A stretch of DNA of 54,106 nucleotides from Ruminiclostridium sp. (GCA_017550775.1 JAFZOA010000735.1:1-54106); one strand, 5' to 3'; positions 24,953 through 33,601 are shown, counted from the first letter of the stretch. Made by a program: numbers and translations. The notes: generated by a model not told the origin, from the sequence alone.

Positions 24953-26686
24953 ATGAAAAGGATCAAAAAAATCATAGCGTCCGCTCTGCTTGCCGTGTTC
25001 ATAGGCTTGCAGAGCATTCCTGCTTACGCAGATAATGTCGGCGACCCGAACATCGACAACGGCGGTGGCGGTTTACAAGGCGGTACATCGACAAACTTCT
25101 GGTATCAGACCGATGACGGCGTTCGCGTCACGATAGTCGATTCCAAGACGGGAGAAGAAAAATCCGCCTCTATCGACTATACAAACAAAAGCCCAGACGA
25201 TATTGTAGTCCATTTCGGCAAAAACAGCAAGCGTGACTATACAAACGGAATGGCTCTGACTGCGAGTACAGGCAAATATACTTACAGAAAACCCTCTCAG
25301 GCGCTTCCGATAATCGTCAGCGACGGCGAGTATTACGTTTCCAACATCGATGAGATACGCAGCTATTTCACTGACGAGCAGGTCGTCAAGGCTATTGCAA
25401 GTGACCTCGGCTTCAAATTCGACGATCTCATAAACGGCGACTTTAAGCTCATGATCGAACCGATTGTATATATCACCTACAACGGCACACGCTGTGCGAT
25501 GACCGCTACCGAGGCGGCGCTGTACAATCTCAAGACCGGCGGTGACCTTATAAACAAGTTTGGCCCGTTGTCGCATAAGAACCTGCCGCTGGCGATGTTC
25601 CTTGAGGACGATGATCTCGGATACAGGGCTTGGGCTGGCTCGACCACCTCAAGAGCCACCGACAGCGATATTATCAACTATCTCGGTGTCGGCATCGTAT
25701 CATTCAAGGAGCCGGACGAGGAAGTTGAAGTAGATACTTCGGACTATGAATATCGCGTAGATACCGATGTTTATACCTCGGTCACCGTCTCGGGCGGAAA
25801 GCATACTCCCGACAATCCCGTGACTGTAACATTTGAGATCAAAAACACGACATATACAGTCAACAACATAGTATATCCCGACGGAGCGTCACAGCTTGTG
25901 TGGGTTCGGTGGCATACACCGACAACACCACAGAAAGTAACAATAAAGGTCACTGTCATCGGCGGCGCGGAGACGAGCAAGGGTACGATCATAGCGAACA
26001 TTGTTGACCTCGACGAGAATCCGCCTCCCGACCCCAAAGCCACCGACCGCAATGATAAGTTCACTCCCGTAAACCCGCCTAACAAGGCTCAAAGCACTAC
26101 AGCGGCATGGTCAAAGTATTACGCCTATTGGGTACCGAACTATGTTTGGATATCTCATTGGGTATGGCATACCCGCACTAACCCTGACGGCTCTGTAAGC
26201 GGATATTGGCAGGATCACGGACATTGGGAAGATAAAGGCGACTGGAGCTTCGACCAGGATATGTATTCCGTGTCGTTGACAGCTAACATGACCATAGCAC
26301 CTGATGCGAAGAATCCGACCAAGAGCGGAAGAACGATAAAATCCGGTTACGGCATAAATGAGCGCGTCACGGCATCGGCCAGCGGCTCCGGTGAGCATAC
26401 CGACATTCAGAACGCGGTCACCTACTTCCCGGAATTCAAATACAAGAAATACTGGCGGCTGCTCGAAAAGGTATCAGGCGGATACGAGTTCAAGAAAAAC
26501 GAGTACAGCACATACAATAACCGCACACATTTCACTCCCGTGTGGTATCCGGACGGAACATACACGGTATATACATGGGCGCTCGATTGCTGGACTCCCG
26601 CGGGAATGCTGTCAACAAATCTGACCGACAGCGTTACGATCAAGGGCAATGTCTATGATGACTGGCACATTGCCAAAACATATTAA
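24953..26686 (+). CDS. Large secreted ICE protein, T4SS-associated
   Basis: ATG 24953 has an AAAGGAG RBS. The 577-aa protein has a clear signal peptide ending SIPAYA, followed by DNVGDPNIDNGGGGLQGG and a ~280-residue region (DGVRVTIVDSKTGE, TNKSPDDIVVHFGK, AMTATEAALYNLKTGG, HKNLPLAMFLE). I recognise this region as a conserved secreted protein of clostridial ICEs of unknown role. The C-terminal half is Trp/Tyr-rich (WVPNYVWISHWVWHT, DHGHWEDKGDW), typical of extracellular beta structure. The location next to VirB2/VirB6-like genes suggests a surface or mating-contact component. Confidence 0.75.
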   Translation: MKRIKKIIASALLAVFIGLQSIPAYADNVGDPNIDNGGGGLQGGTSTNFWYQTDDGVRVTIVDSKTGEEKSASIDYTNKSPDDIVVHFGKNSKRDYTNGMALTASTGKYTYRKPSQALPIIVSDGEYYVSNIDEIRSYFTDEQVVKAIASDLGFKFDDLINGDFKLMIEPIVYITYNGTRCAMTATEAALYNLKTGGDLINKFGPLSHKNLPLAMFLEDDDLGYRAWAGSTTSRATDSDIINYLGVGIVSFKEPDEEVEVDTSDYEYRVDTDVYTSVTVSGGKHTPDNPVTVTFEIKNTTYTVNNIVYPDGASQLVWVRWHTPTTPQKVTIKVTVIGGAETSKGTIIANIVDLDENPPPDPKATDRNDKFTPVNPPNKAQSTTAAWSKYYAYWVPNYVWISHWVWHTRTNPDGSVSGYWQDHGHWEDKGDWSFDQDMYSVSLTANMTIAPDAKNPTKSGRTIKSGYGINERVTASASGSGEHTDIQNAVTYFPEFKYKKYWRLLEKVSGGYEFKKNEYSTYNNRTHFTPVWYPDGTYTVYTWALDCWTPAGMLSTNLTDSVTIKGNVYDDWHIAKTY

Positions 26687-26704
26687 ACGAAAGGAAATGG
26701 TAAA

Positions 26705-27052
26705 ATGACGAAGAAAAAAAGGATCATTAAAACCGCAATCCTCCTGCTTGTGATGACCGTCTTCATGGCGGCTTTTTCTGTCACGGCGTTTGCGGACGGC
26801 GGCAGCGTTTCACAGGCGATAGAGGGTACATGGTCAACAGCTTCGGGACAGATCAAAGACGTTGTAAACAATGTCGTGTTCCCGATAATCGATGTTATCC
26901 TCGCGGTATTCTTCTTTGCGAAGCTCGGTCTCGCGTACTTCGACTACCGCAAAAGCGGACACTTCGAGTGGACAGGTCCGGCAATACTGTTCGCATGCCT
27001 CATCTTTACTCTGACAGCTCCCACCTACGTCTGGACTGTCGCGGGGGTATAA
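26705..27052 (+). CDS. VirB2/TrbC-like small membrane protein (DUF3852 type)
   Basis: The 115-aa protein has a signal peptide (ILLLVMTVFMAAFSVTAFA-DGGS), a short extracellular stretch and two hydrophobic helices (~57-75 and ~92-112) joined by a basic loop (FDYRKSGHFEW). This is the layout of VirB2/TrbC pilin-like subunits. I recall the clostridial version as DUF3852. It lies just before the VirB6-like gene, as expected for a T4SS channel or pilus subunit. It coexists with Flp-like pilins, so the element encodes two kinds of pilin. Confidence 0.65.
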   Translation: MTKKKRIIKTAILLLVMTVFMAAFSVTAFADGGSVSQAIEGTWSTASGQIKDVVNNVVFPIIDVILAVFFFAKLGLAYFDYRKSGHFEWTGPAILFACLIFTLTAPTYVWTVAGV

Positions 27053-27057
27053 CGATC

Positions 27058-27471
27058 ATGATGAACTTTTTTACATCGGAATTAAAAAAGATCGCCGACA
27101 GATGCGAGTTTGTCGGCGAGCCTAAGTATGTCGGGAGAGCCTGCGTGTTCAGGCTCTCCGATGATGTTACAGGCAAAATGGAGTTTGTGACCGAGGGCAT
27201 AGCAGACCATTACAGCGCGCTGAAAATGACCCTGTTCAACCGAAAAGAGGGCGTTATCGATACGCAGAAGATGAAGCTTGAAGATGTTATCGGTAAAATC
27301 AATGTCGGCGGCGATATGAGGAATCCGCACATATGGGTGTATGGACAGCCTGAATGGTACGGGTTCAAGCCTACGAACGCAAACTACGATGCTATGGCAC
27401 AGGTTGCCGATGATTACCTTGAAATGTTTGCGGAGCCGCAGATGGGCGAGAGCATGGGAATGGGTATGTGA
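27058..27471 (+). CDS. Small ICE protein with MxM tail
   Basis: A 137-aa soluble protein that starts MMNFFTSELKKIADRCEFVG. It has a compact alpha/beta domain to residue ~120 (FRLSDDVTGKMEFVTEG, NRKEGVIDTQKM, NPHIWVYGQPEWYGF), similar to short proteins seen in clostridial ICEs, with no assigned function. The tail EPQMGESMGMGM carries the element-wide [M/L/I]xM ending with extra Met. Its stop codon abuts the stop codon of the minus-strand SLOG gene with no spacer. Confidence 0.72.
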   Translation: MMNFFTSELKKIADRCEFVGEPKYVGRACVFRLSDDVTGKMEFVTEGIADHYSALKMTLFNRKEGVIDTQKMKLEDVIGKINVGGDMRNPHIWVYGQPEWYGFKPTNANYDAMAQVADDYLEMFAEPQMGESMGMGM

Positions 27472-28002
27472 CTACTGCGTGACCTCAAGGGTGTCGGAAT
27501 CTATGTATATTATCGGTCGGTTCTTGTTATGCGCATAACCGACCGCGTCCGGCACCTCTTCCCCCGCGGTGACCGCGATGACGATATCGCAGTTATCGAC
27601 CATGTAACGGTCGGCGGCATCGTACAAGTCCTCGTCCGTCTCGCAAAGATCGGTATATTCAAGCGGGAGCGCGGGTGCGGAATCGGCGGTCTCGATGACC
27701 TTGTAGTAACGGTCGCGCCAATCCTCCGCCCAGCCCTCGTCCTGCAGATCGCACGGCACGACCATCCCAATCTTGACGGACTGACCGAGCCCCCGTACTG
27801 CAAGAGCGATCTCAAGGCTCCAGAGCGGAACACCGAAGTCGCCGTTCGAGATTACTGTAAAATCTGTATCACGGGCGACCTCTTGAATAATGGTCGAGAG
27901 CTTCTGTTTAAGCCCGATAACAAGCTCCTCGGATTCGTTGTACTTGTAGCGGAGCTGCTCGACAGGAACCGACACGATAGCGGCGGTGTATTCTTTCTTC
28001 AT
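27472..28002 (-). CDS. SLOG-fold protein, YspA/DUF1273 type
   Basis: This is the only minus-strand gene inside the element. The 176-aa protein carries the DUF1273/YspA-type SLOG pattern: FGVPLWSLEIALAVRG, VPCDLQDEGWAEDWRDRYYK, YMVDNCDIVIAV and VGYAHNKNR. SLOG proteins bind nucleotide-derived ligands (ADP-ribose-like or NAD derivatives) and occur in stress, defence and conflict systems. It begins behind a sigma-A promoter and a ~190-base leader that ends in a terminator-like hairpin, so its expression is probably conditional. The gene separates the VirB2-like and VirB6-like genes, an unusual place for an independent unit. The ligand is unknown. Confidence 0.8.
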   Translation of the reverse strand: MKKEYTAAIVSVPVEQLRYKYNESEELVIGLKQKLSTIIQEVARDTDFTVISNGDFGVPLWSLEIALAVRGLGQSVKIGMVVPCDLQDEGWAEDWRDRYYKVIETADSAPALPLEYTDLCETDEDLYDAADRYMVDNCDIVIAVTAGEEVPDAVGYAHNKNRPIIYIDSDTLEVTQ

Positions 28003-28027
28003 ATTCTTTTACTCCGATAAACAAAAA

Positions 28028-28192
28028 GTGTGCGACAATGAATGCCGCACACGAAAAATGCAGACATTGATTGTCGTCACACAATTACCTCAATGATACT
28101 CCAAAAAGCACACAGAAGAAAAGCCTGCATTTTTACCGAAGTAAAAATGTGCTTATTGGAGCTAAATATTCAAATTTGAGGTAAAGTGTGAC
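28028..28192 (-). promoter_or_regulatory. Structured leader with attenuator-like terminator
   Basis: In the minus-strand transcript, GTCACAC...ACCTCA...GCTCCAA...AGCACA pairs in order with TGTGCT...TTGGAG...TGAGGT...GTGTGAC (outer dyad 28192-28076). This closes around a hairpin with CTTCGG-type turn (28152-28127). Downstream GTGTGCG pairs with CGCACAC followed by TTTTTG (28052-28025), an intrinsic terminator just before the RBS. CGACAATCAATG (28076-28065) can instead pair with CATTCATTGTCG (28044-28033), which excludes the terminator. This is the architecture of a riboswitch or other attenuator. The RNA class is not recognised. Confidence 0.6.
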
Positions 28193-28198
28193 ATAAAT

Positions 28199-28227
28199 AG
28201 TATATCACAATCTTTAGTTTCTTGCAA
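28199..28227 (-). promoter_or_regulatory. Promoter of the SLOG gene leader
   Basis: Minus-strand TTGCAA (28227-28222), 17-base spacer, TATACT (28204-28199). The predicted RNA start coincides with the beginning of the structured leader. Confidence 0.65.
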
Positions 28228-28285
28228 GAGCTTTTTGCAAAATAAATCCCCGACGAAAAATCGGGGCTCACAGGTAGGTGAAACA

Positions 28286-29131
28286 TTGTTTTTACTTGAT
28301 TTCTCGGTCGATCAGCTGATGAATATGCTGCTCGACTGGATATACCAACAGATCGTAAAGGTTATCGGCGACTTCTTCGGCACGATAAACCAAATGGGCG
28401 TTGACCTGTTCAGTCAGCCGTGGATACAGCAGATTGTGGCGCTGTTCTCGAAGCTCGGCTGGGCGCTGTTCGCCGTCGGGTTCGTGGTGGCGATATTCGA
28501 GTTCGCAATCGAGTATCAGAACGGACGCGGCGACCCGAAAGCCCTCGCACTAAATACGCTAAAAGGCTTCTTTGCGGTCAGCCTGTTCACGGTGCTGCCC
28601 GTGAGACTGTACGCTCTGTCCCTCACGATGCAGACCGGAATGAACTCGGATATGACAGGATACATTCAGGTCGATGCGGTTAAAAGCTATGTGGATATAG
28701 CGCTTGACGTTATCAGCGTGAAGCTGTTCGGTCCGCTTCTCGCCATCATCATAATTGTCATGATGGCTTATGCGGTAGTCAAGGTTTTCCTCGCATCTCT
28801 CAAACGCGGCGGAATCCTGCTTATACAGATAGCTATAGGCAGCCTATATATGTTCAGCGTTCCGAGGGGATACACGGACGGGCTCATAATGTGGATAAAG
28901 CAAGTCGTTGCTCTGTGTCTGACCTCGTTCCTGCAGTCAACAATGCTCATAGCCGGTCTGATATTGTTCAAGGACACATGGCTGCTTGGACTCGGTGTTA
29001 TGCTCGCAGCCGGAGAGATACCGAGAATCGCGGGCAACTTCGGACTGGAAACAGCGGCAAGACCGAATATAAACGCTGTTGTGAATACAGCGCAGTCGGC
29101 GGTGCATCTGGTAAAGATGGTCGCAAAGTAA
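28286..29131 (+). CDS. VirB6/TrbL-like T4SS membrane protein
   Basis: TTG 28286 is chosen because the AGGTAGGTG site lies at correct spacing. An earlier TTG at 28235 has no RBS and would include a small hairpin CCCCGA/TCGGGG. The ~281-aa product is a polytopic membrane protein with at least five hydrophobic segments (VGFVVAIFEFAIEYQ, ALNTLKGFFAVSLFTVLPV, LAIIIIVMMAYAVVKVFL, ILLIQIAIGSLYMFSV, MLIAGLILF). It ends in a soluble C-terminus (RPNINAVVNTAQSAV). This matches TrbL/VirB6-like proteins of clostridial ICEs, the inner-membrane core of the channel. Confidence 0.8.
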   Translation: MFLLDFSVDQLMNMLLDWIYQQIVKVIGDFFGTINQMGVDLFSQPWIQQIVALFSKLGWALFAVGFVVAIFEFAIEYQNGRGDPKALALNTLKGFFAVSLFTVLPVRLYALSLTMQTGMNSDMTGYIQVDAVKSYVDIALDVISVKLFGPLLAIIIIVMMAYAVVKVFLASLKRGGILLIQIAIGSLYMFSVPRGYTDGLIMWIKQVVALCLTSFLQSTMLIAGLILFKDTWLLGLGVMLAAGEIPRIAGNFGLETAARPNINAVVNTAQSAVHLVKMVAK

Positions 29132-29143
29132 AGGAGAAACAGC

Positions 29144-29419
29144 ATGATAAACTACATTTACCCCGACAATCTGAAAAGCGCACCTATGCTGTTTCTCTGG
29201 CGGCTGAAAGACCTTGCCAAAATCGGTATAGGTGCGATAATAGCGGTTGTGGCGCTCGCGGAAACGGGCTTCACGATACCGCTCGTAATAACGATAGCAT
29301 ACGCATTCCTTGCCATACGGTTCGATGATACGTCTATCCTCGATTTCCTGCGGTACGCGATAAACTACTTCTTTATCGAGCAGCAGGAATACCGTTGGCA
29401 AATGAAAGGAGCAGAATAA
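29144..29419 (+). CDS. VirB3/PrgI-like T4SS protein
   Basis: The 91-aa protein begins with a conserved-looking N-terminal strand (MINYIYPDNLKSAPMLFLWRL), followed by two hydrophobic helices (~27-43 and ~46-60) and a short amphipathic tail. This is the layout of VirB3/PrgI-family proteins that sit next to VirB4 ATPases. AAGGAG RBS. It is followed immediately by the TTG start of the next gene. Confidence 0.78.
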   Translation: MINYIYPDNLKSAPMLFLWRLKDLAKIGIGAIIAVVALAETGFTIPLVITIAYAFLAIRFDDTSILDFLRYAINYFFIEQQEYRWQMKGAE

Positions 29420-30013
29420 TTGCAGACAAAAAAACAACAGCAGCTCGCCGAGCGCAAAAAGCTGGCAACCCGCCAGATCATCGGCATTGAGGGAATAACG
29501 GAATACTCGTTAAAGACAGGCTCGAACACCGAGCTTGTCTTTTTCAGTATAAAGCCAAGCAACATCTCGGTGCTGTCCGAGGAAGCTCTCGGAGCGAAGA
29601 TATATGCTCTGATGTCCGTTCTCAAAGGCGTTACCGAGGTCGAACTTGTGTGCATGAACAGCCGCGAGAGCTTCGAGAGCAACAAGGCGTTCATCAAAAA
29701 GCGTATAGCCGCCGAGGAAAACCCCGCTGTTCGGGAGCTACTCGAAAAGGACGCGGTACACCTCGATCATATTCAGGCGCAGACGGCGACAGCCCGTGAA
29801 TTCCTGCTCCTCGTCAGGACGCGGAACATGAAGGAAAAGGAACTGTTCGCGCATCTCAACCGCGTGGAGAAGATCATTCTCGAAAACGGCTTCACGGTCG
29901 CACGGTTTGATAAGGACGGGATAAAAACGCTCCTCGCGGTGTATTTCGAGCAGAATACCACAAACGAAAAATTCGAGGACATTGACGGAGAAAGGTGGCT
30001 TTTGAATGAGTGA
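29420..30013 (+). CDS. VirB4-associated (TrsE N-domain-like) protein
   Basis: TTG 29420 overlaps the preceding stop region and has a GGAG site upstream. The 197-aa soluble protein has the strand-helix pattern of the N-terminal region of VirB4/TraE-like proteins (GIEGITEYSLKTGSNTELVFFSI, VTEVELVCMNSRESFESNKAFI, REFLLLVRTRNMKEKELFAHL). It lacks any Walker motif. In several clostridial ICEs such a protein accompanies VirB4, and it may be a split-off N-domain. It overlaps the next gene by eight bases. Confidence 0.6.
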   Translation: MQTKKQQQLAERKKLATRQIIGIEGITEYSLKTGSNTELVFFSIKPSNISVLSEEALGAKIYALMSVLKGVTEVELVCMNSRESFESNKAFIKKRIAAEENPAVRELLEKDAVHLDHIQAQTATAREFLLLVRTRNMKEKELFAHLNRVEKIILENGFTVARFDKDGIKTLLAVYFEQNTTNEKFEDIDGERWLLNE

Positions 30014-31037
30014 AAAAATAAAGCTGAATGTCACGATGACGTGTAAAGCGGACTCGTACAAACAGGCTAACAACCTTTGCGTGGTCGAGGAGATCGTACC
30101 GATACCGGACGTTGATTTCCTTGAAATGGCGACATATCCATGCAGAGACAACCCGCACATAACGCTTCACAAGGACTCTATGTACGCCGACAGCGAGGCG
30201 ATGCATTGTGTTCTCTTCATCGCCGAGAAACAGGGCGACGGCTTCCTTGTGGAATGCGAGGGCTACGATTACGCCCGATACTCACAGTACATTCCCCACG
30301 CGGCGGACATTGTCGCGGGACAGCAGATGCGGACATCGTCGGCTTTCAAGAATCTGAAGGACGCGATTGGTACACGACTTTCATTTCTTATTCCGGAGTC
30401 ACAGGCAGAACCGAATTACAGAATACCTATAGATGCCGTATTCGGAACAGAGAGAGTACAGGAGTGTCTTATGGATATTGCACGCGAGGCAATTGATGAG
30501 CGTCCCGGATTCTCAGGTGTAACTCTGACCGAAAACGACGGGATAGTAACTATAGACAGTCCGAAATATGACTCGCTTCGTTTCATAAGTCCTCTGAGAG
30601 TGGATATTGAACCATATACGGCAGACCGGATGCTTGATCCGTTTGAAGCAGCAAAACATCTCGAAAGTATTAATTTTGCACTTGAAGATGATCGCGGTTT
30701 ATCGGTACACATAGGACTTATGGAGAAATGCGATGATATAGACTTGCGTGAAAAGGTTTATGAGGCTTTTCCGAGAGCTGCGGTGATAAACGGAGAGCTT
30801 GTTGCTGTTACAGATGTAAAAATCACAACTCAACTGAACGATGAAGATATGGAAAAGCTCAAGACATTTATTGCTGAACAGTATGTTTATAATTGGGGGC
30901 AAGAGTTTTATCGAAACGGTGTTATGTCCGGAGATGAGCGAATATTTGTCGATTTCGGCAATGCGTATGACCCTCAGATCATGACCGAAGAAGAATGGGA
31001 ACAGTCGCAGGGCGAGGGTCTTGCGCTGCAGCAGTAA
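30006..31037 (+). CDS. Two-domain ICE protein, paralogue of its neighbour
   Basis: This 343-aa soluble protein has two parts. Residues ~1-120 (VVEEIVPIPDVDFLEMATYP, DSEAMHCVLFIAEKQGDGFL, YDYARYSQYIP) resemble a domain I recall as DUF6329 in ICEs. Residues ~130-330 are clearly paralogous to the whole protein at 31050-31757: ISPLRVDIEP versus ISPLKVSINEP, KVYEAFPRAAVINGELVAVT versus KVYSAFPSVEVIDGELKGVT, and FIAEQYVYNWGQEF versus YLTGQYSDGWGEGF. The C-terminus is acidic and ends GLALQQ, without the Met tail that the paralogue has. Function unknown. Confidence 0.72.
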   Translation: MSEKIKLNVTMTCKADSYKQANNLCVVEEIVPIPDVDFLEMATYPCRDNPHITLHKDSMYADSEAMHCVLFIAEKQGDGFLVECEGYDYARYSQYIPHAADIVAGQQMRTSSAFKNLKDAIGTRLSFLIPESQAEPNYRIPIDAVFGTERVQECLMDIAREAIDERPGFSGVTLTENDGIVTIDSPKYDSLRFISPLRVDIEPYTADRMLDPFEAAKHLESINFALEDDRGLSVHIGLMEKCDDIDLREKVYEAFPRAAVINGELVAVTDVKITTQLNDEDMEKLKTFIAEQYVYNWGQEFYRNGVMSGDERIFVDFGNAYDPQIMTEEEWEQSQGEGLALQQ

Positions 31038-31049
31038 GGAGATGACAGT

Positions 31050-31757
31050 ATGGATAATAACAAACTTGAAAACGCCGTTGCGAACGCGCTTAACGATGTT
31101 ATCGAGGAAATGAAAGGCTCGGACGACTATTGTCTTTCATACGAGCAGTTTATGTCCGATCCCGGAATTGCCGAGTGCGTCATAGACTGCGCCAAGCAGC
31201 TTACAGAGAGCCGCCCCGAGTTTGCGGGGCTGACCATAAATTCCGGCAACGGATTTGTGGCGTTCGGACAGGAGGAACTTAAAACCGTCCGCCTCATATC
31301 TCCCCTCAAGGTTTCAATAAATGAACCCGAATACGATGATCAGTATGATCTTTCGGCTCGGCAGGCCGTAGAATATGCCGATCTTATAAACGGCAGAATT
31401 GCTGCATACATTATGGACGAAGAACGGGAGCGCGGACTCATGCATTGGTATGACAAGCCTGCTTCCATAAGCAGCAAGGTCTATTCCGCTTTCCCGTCCG
31501 TTGAGGTCATAGACGGCGAACTGAAAGGCGTTACTACTCTTCGTGTTCGCGGAGAGCTTGATAACCATGAACTTCATGAACTCCGTGATTATCTGACCGG
31601 ACAGTATAGTGACGGCTGGGGCGAAGGCTTTGAGCAGCAGGAAATTAAAACAGGTGACCGTGACTGCCCGGAAATATATGTCAGCTTCTGGGGTGCGGTC
31701 GATTATGAACTGACCGTGGAAGATACACCACACAACGATCAGACGCTTTCGATGTGA
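31050..31757 (+). CDS. ICE protein, tandem paralogue, LxM tail
   Basis: The 235-aa protein is a free-standing version of the C-terminal domain of the preceding gene, indicating tandem duplication and either fusion or loss of the N-domain. No catalytic motif is visible. There is a mid-protein SRPEFAGLTINSGNGFVAFG and a C-terminal DNHELHELRDYLTGQYSDGW. The tail VEDTPHNDQTLSM carries the [M/L/I]xM ending. The paralogue lacks it, so the tail is not an inherent part of this domain. The start follows AAGGAGATGAC. Confidence 0.75.
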   Translation: MDNNKLENAVANALNDVIEEMKGSDDYCLSYEQFMSDPGIAECVIDCAKQLTESRPEFAGLTINSGNGFVAFGQEELKTVRLISPLKVSINEPEYDDQYDLSARQAVEYADLINGRIAAYIMDEERERGLMHWYDKPASISSKVYSAFPSVEVIDGELKGVTTLRVRGELDNHELHELRDYLTGQYSDGWGEGFEQQEIKTGDRDCPEIYVSFWGAVDYELTVEDTPHNDQTLSM

Positions 31758-31764
31758 GGTGCTT

Positions 31765-33597
31765 ATGACGAAGAAGAAACCAAACATCAAAGAAACGCAC
31801 TTTGCTACCCGCAGCAGCAAGGACTTTGTGGATATGATCGCACCCTCGGTGATAAAGTTTTTCACCGATTATTACATCTGCGGAAACACCTTCCGCTGTG
31901 TGTGGGCGCTGCGCGAGTACCCAACATCGACCTCGGAACAGGCGATTTTGAGATACCTCGGAGAAAAAGACGGCGTGACACTTCACATCTACACCCGCCA
32001 TGTGACCGCAGCCGAGGAAAAGCGTATAATCGCCAATGCAGCCAATAAGAACCGCTTGCAGAGGACATCGACAAATGACCTTCAGCAGACTGTTACCGCA
32101 GAAAACAACCTTCAGGACGTGACACAGCTTGTAGCGGATATGCACCGCAACCGTGAACCCCTGCTCCATGTCGCGGTGTACATTGAGATCATAGCCGACA
32201 GCCTTGATAATCTGCGGAATATGCAGACCGAGGTACAGACGGAGCTTGTGCGCTCAAAGCTGAATGTCGATAAGCTCATGCTCCGCCAGCAGTCGGGCTT
32301 CACCTGTGTGATGCCGTCCGGCAGGAATGTGTTCAAGGAGCAGTTCGAGCGTGTTTTACCGGCATCGTCAACAGCGAATCTCTACCCGCTGTCTTTCTCT
32401 GGCAAAACCGATGAGAATGGCTTCTACCTCGGGCGCGATAAGTTCGGCTCGAATATTATCGTAGATTTCGATAAGAGAGCCTCGGACAAGACCAACGCCA
32501 ATGCCCTTATTCTCGGAAACTCCGGTCAGGGCAAATCGTACCTGTTGAAGCTGATACTCTGCAATCTCCGTGAAAGCGGAAAGAGCATCATCTGCCTTGA
32601 CCCCGAGCTTGAATACAAGGAACTGACTGCTAACCTCGGCGGCTGTTTCATTGACCTTATGGACGGGCAGTACATCATCAATGTTCTGGAACCGAAGTCG
32701 TGGGACGACGGAAGCTCGGACAGCGACGAGGAAGTTCCCGAGGCGTTCAAGGCAAAGACAAAGCTGAGTCAGCATATATCGTTTCTGCGTGATTTCTTCC
32801 GTTGTTACAAAGACTTCACGGACAGAGAGATCGACACGATAGAGATCATGCTGCTAAAGCTGTATGAGAAATTCGGCATATCCGATAACAGCGATTTCTC
32901 AAAATATGCTCCGACAGACTATCCGATATTATCAGACTTGTACGCGCTCCTCGAAAGCGAGTACAAGAATTATGATGCGAAGAAGAAAAATCTGTATGAC
33001 GAAAAAACCCTACAGAATATATGCCTCGGACTGCACTCGCTGTGTATGGGCGCAGAGTCGAAATTCTTCAACGGCTACACAAATATATCCGATGACAAGT
33101 TCGTGACATTCGGTGTCAAGGGACTGTTACAGGCTTCAAAAAATATTCGAAACGCTCTGCTGTTCAATGTGCTGTCATATATGTCAAATGAACTACTGAC
33201 CAAAGGTAACACGGTTGCGAGCTTAGATGAGTTTTATTTATTCCTTTCAAATCTGACAGCAGTCGAATATATCCGCAATTTTATGAAGCGTGTTCGTAAG
33301 AAGGAATCCTCGGTCATACTGGCATCGCAGAACCTCGAGGACTTCTGTCAGGAACACATCAAGGAGCTGACAAAGCCGCTGTTCTCGATACCGACACATC
33401 AGTTTATCTTCTATGCCGGCGCGGTCGATGCAAAGTTCTACACAGACACATTGCAGCTCGAAAACTCGGAGTATGCGATCATACGCTACCCACAGCGCGG
33501 AGTGTGTTTGTACAAGTGCGGTAATGAGCGATACTGTCTCTGCGTGACTGCTCCGCCGCATAAAGCTGCGCTGTTCGGTTCTGCGGGCGGCAGATAA
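31765..33597 (+). CDS. virB4: VirB4-like T4SS ATPase
   Basis: ATG 31765 has GAGGTG upstream. The 610-aa protein has Walker A in LGNSGQGKSYLLKLILCNLR (~250), Walker B-like IICLDPELEYKEL, a conserved VASLDEFYLFLSN, and ILASQNLEDFCQEH toward the C-terminus. These match the VirB4/TraC family, which energises T4SS assembly and transfer. The N-terminal part is short, consistent with the separate protein at 29420 supplying it. It is in the expected order after the VirB6- and VirB3-like genes but separated by the two paralogous cargo genes. Confidence 0.92.
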   Translation: MTKKKPNIKETHFATRSSKDFVDMIAPSVIKFFTDYYICGNTFRCVWALREYPTSTSEQAILRYLGEKDGVTLHIYTRHVTAAEEKRIIANAANKNRLQRTSTNDLQQTVTAENNLQDVTQLVADMHRNREPLLHVAVYIEIIADSLDNLRNMQTEVQTELVRSKLNVDKLMLRQQSGFTCVMPSGRNVFKEQFERVLPASSTANLYPLSFSGKTDENGFYLGRDKFGSNIIVDFDKRASDKTNANALILGNSGQGKSYLLKLILCNLRESGKSIICLDPELEYKELTANLGGCFIDLMDGQYIINVLEPKSWDDGSSDSDEEVPEAFKAKTKLSQHISFLRDFFRCYKDFTDREIDTIEIMLLKLYEKFGISDNSDFSKYAPTDYPILSDLYALLESEYKNYDAKKKNLYDEKTLQNICLGLHSLCMGAESKFFNGYTNISDDKFVTFGVKGLLQASKNIRNALLFNVLSYMSNELLTKGNTVASLDEFYLFLSNLTAVEYIRNFMKRVRKKESSVILASQNLEDFCQEHIKELTKPLFSIPTHQFIFYAGAVDAKFYTDTLQLENSEYAIIRYPQRGVCLYKCGNERYCLCVTAPPHKAALFGSAGGR

Positions 33598-33601
33598 CTA
33601 T

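Noticed and set aside
28246..28268. CCCCGA...TCGGGG hairpin before the VirB6-like gene as a terminator
   Set aside because: Short stem, no T tract after it, and it is followed directly by the RBS; treated only as part of the leader.
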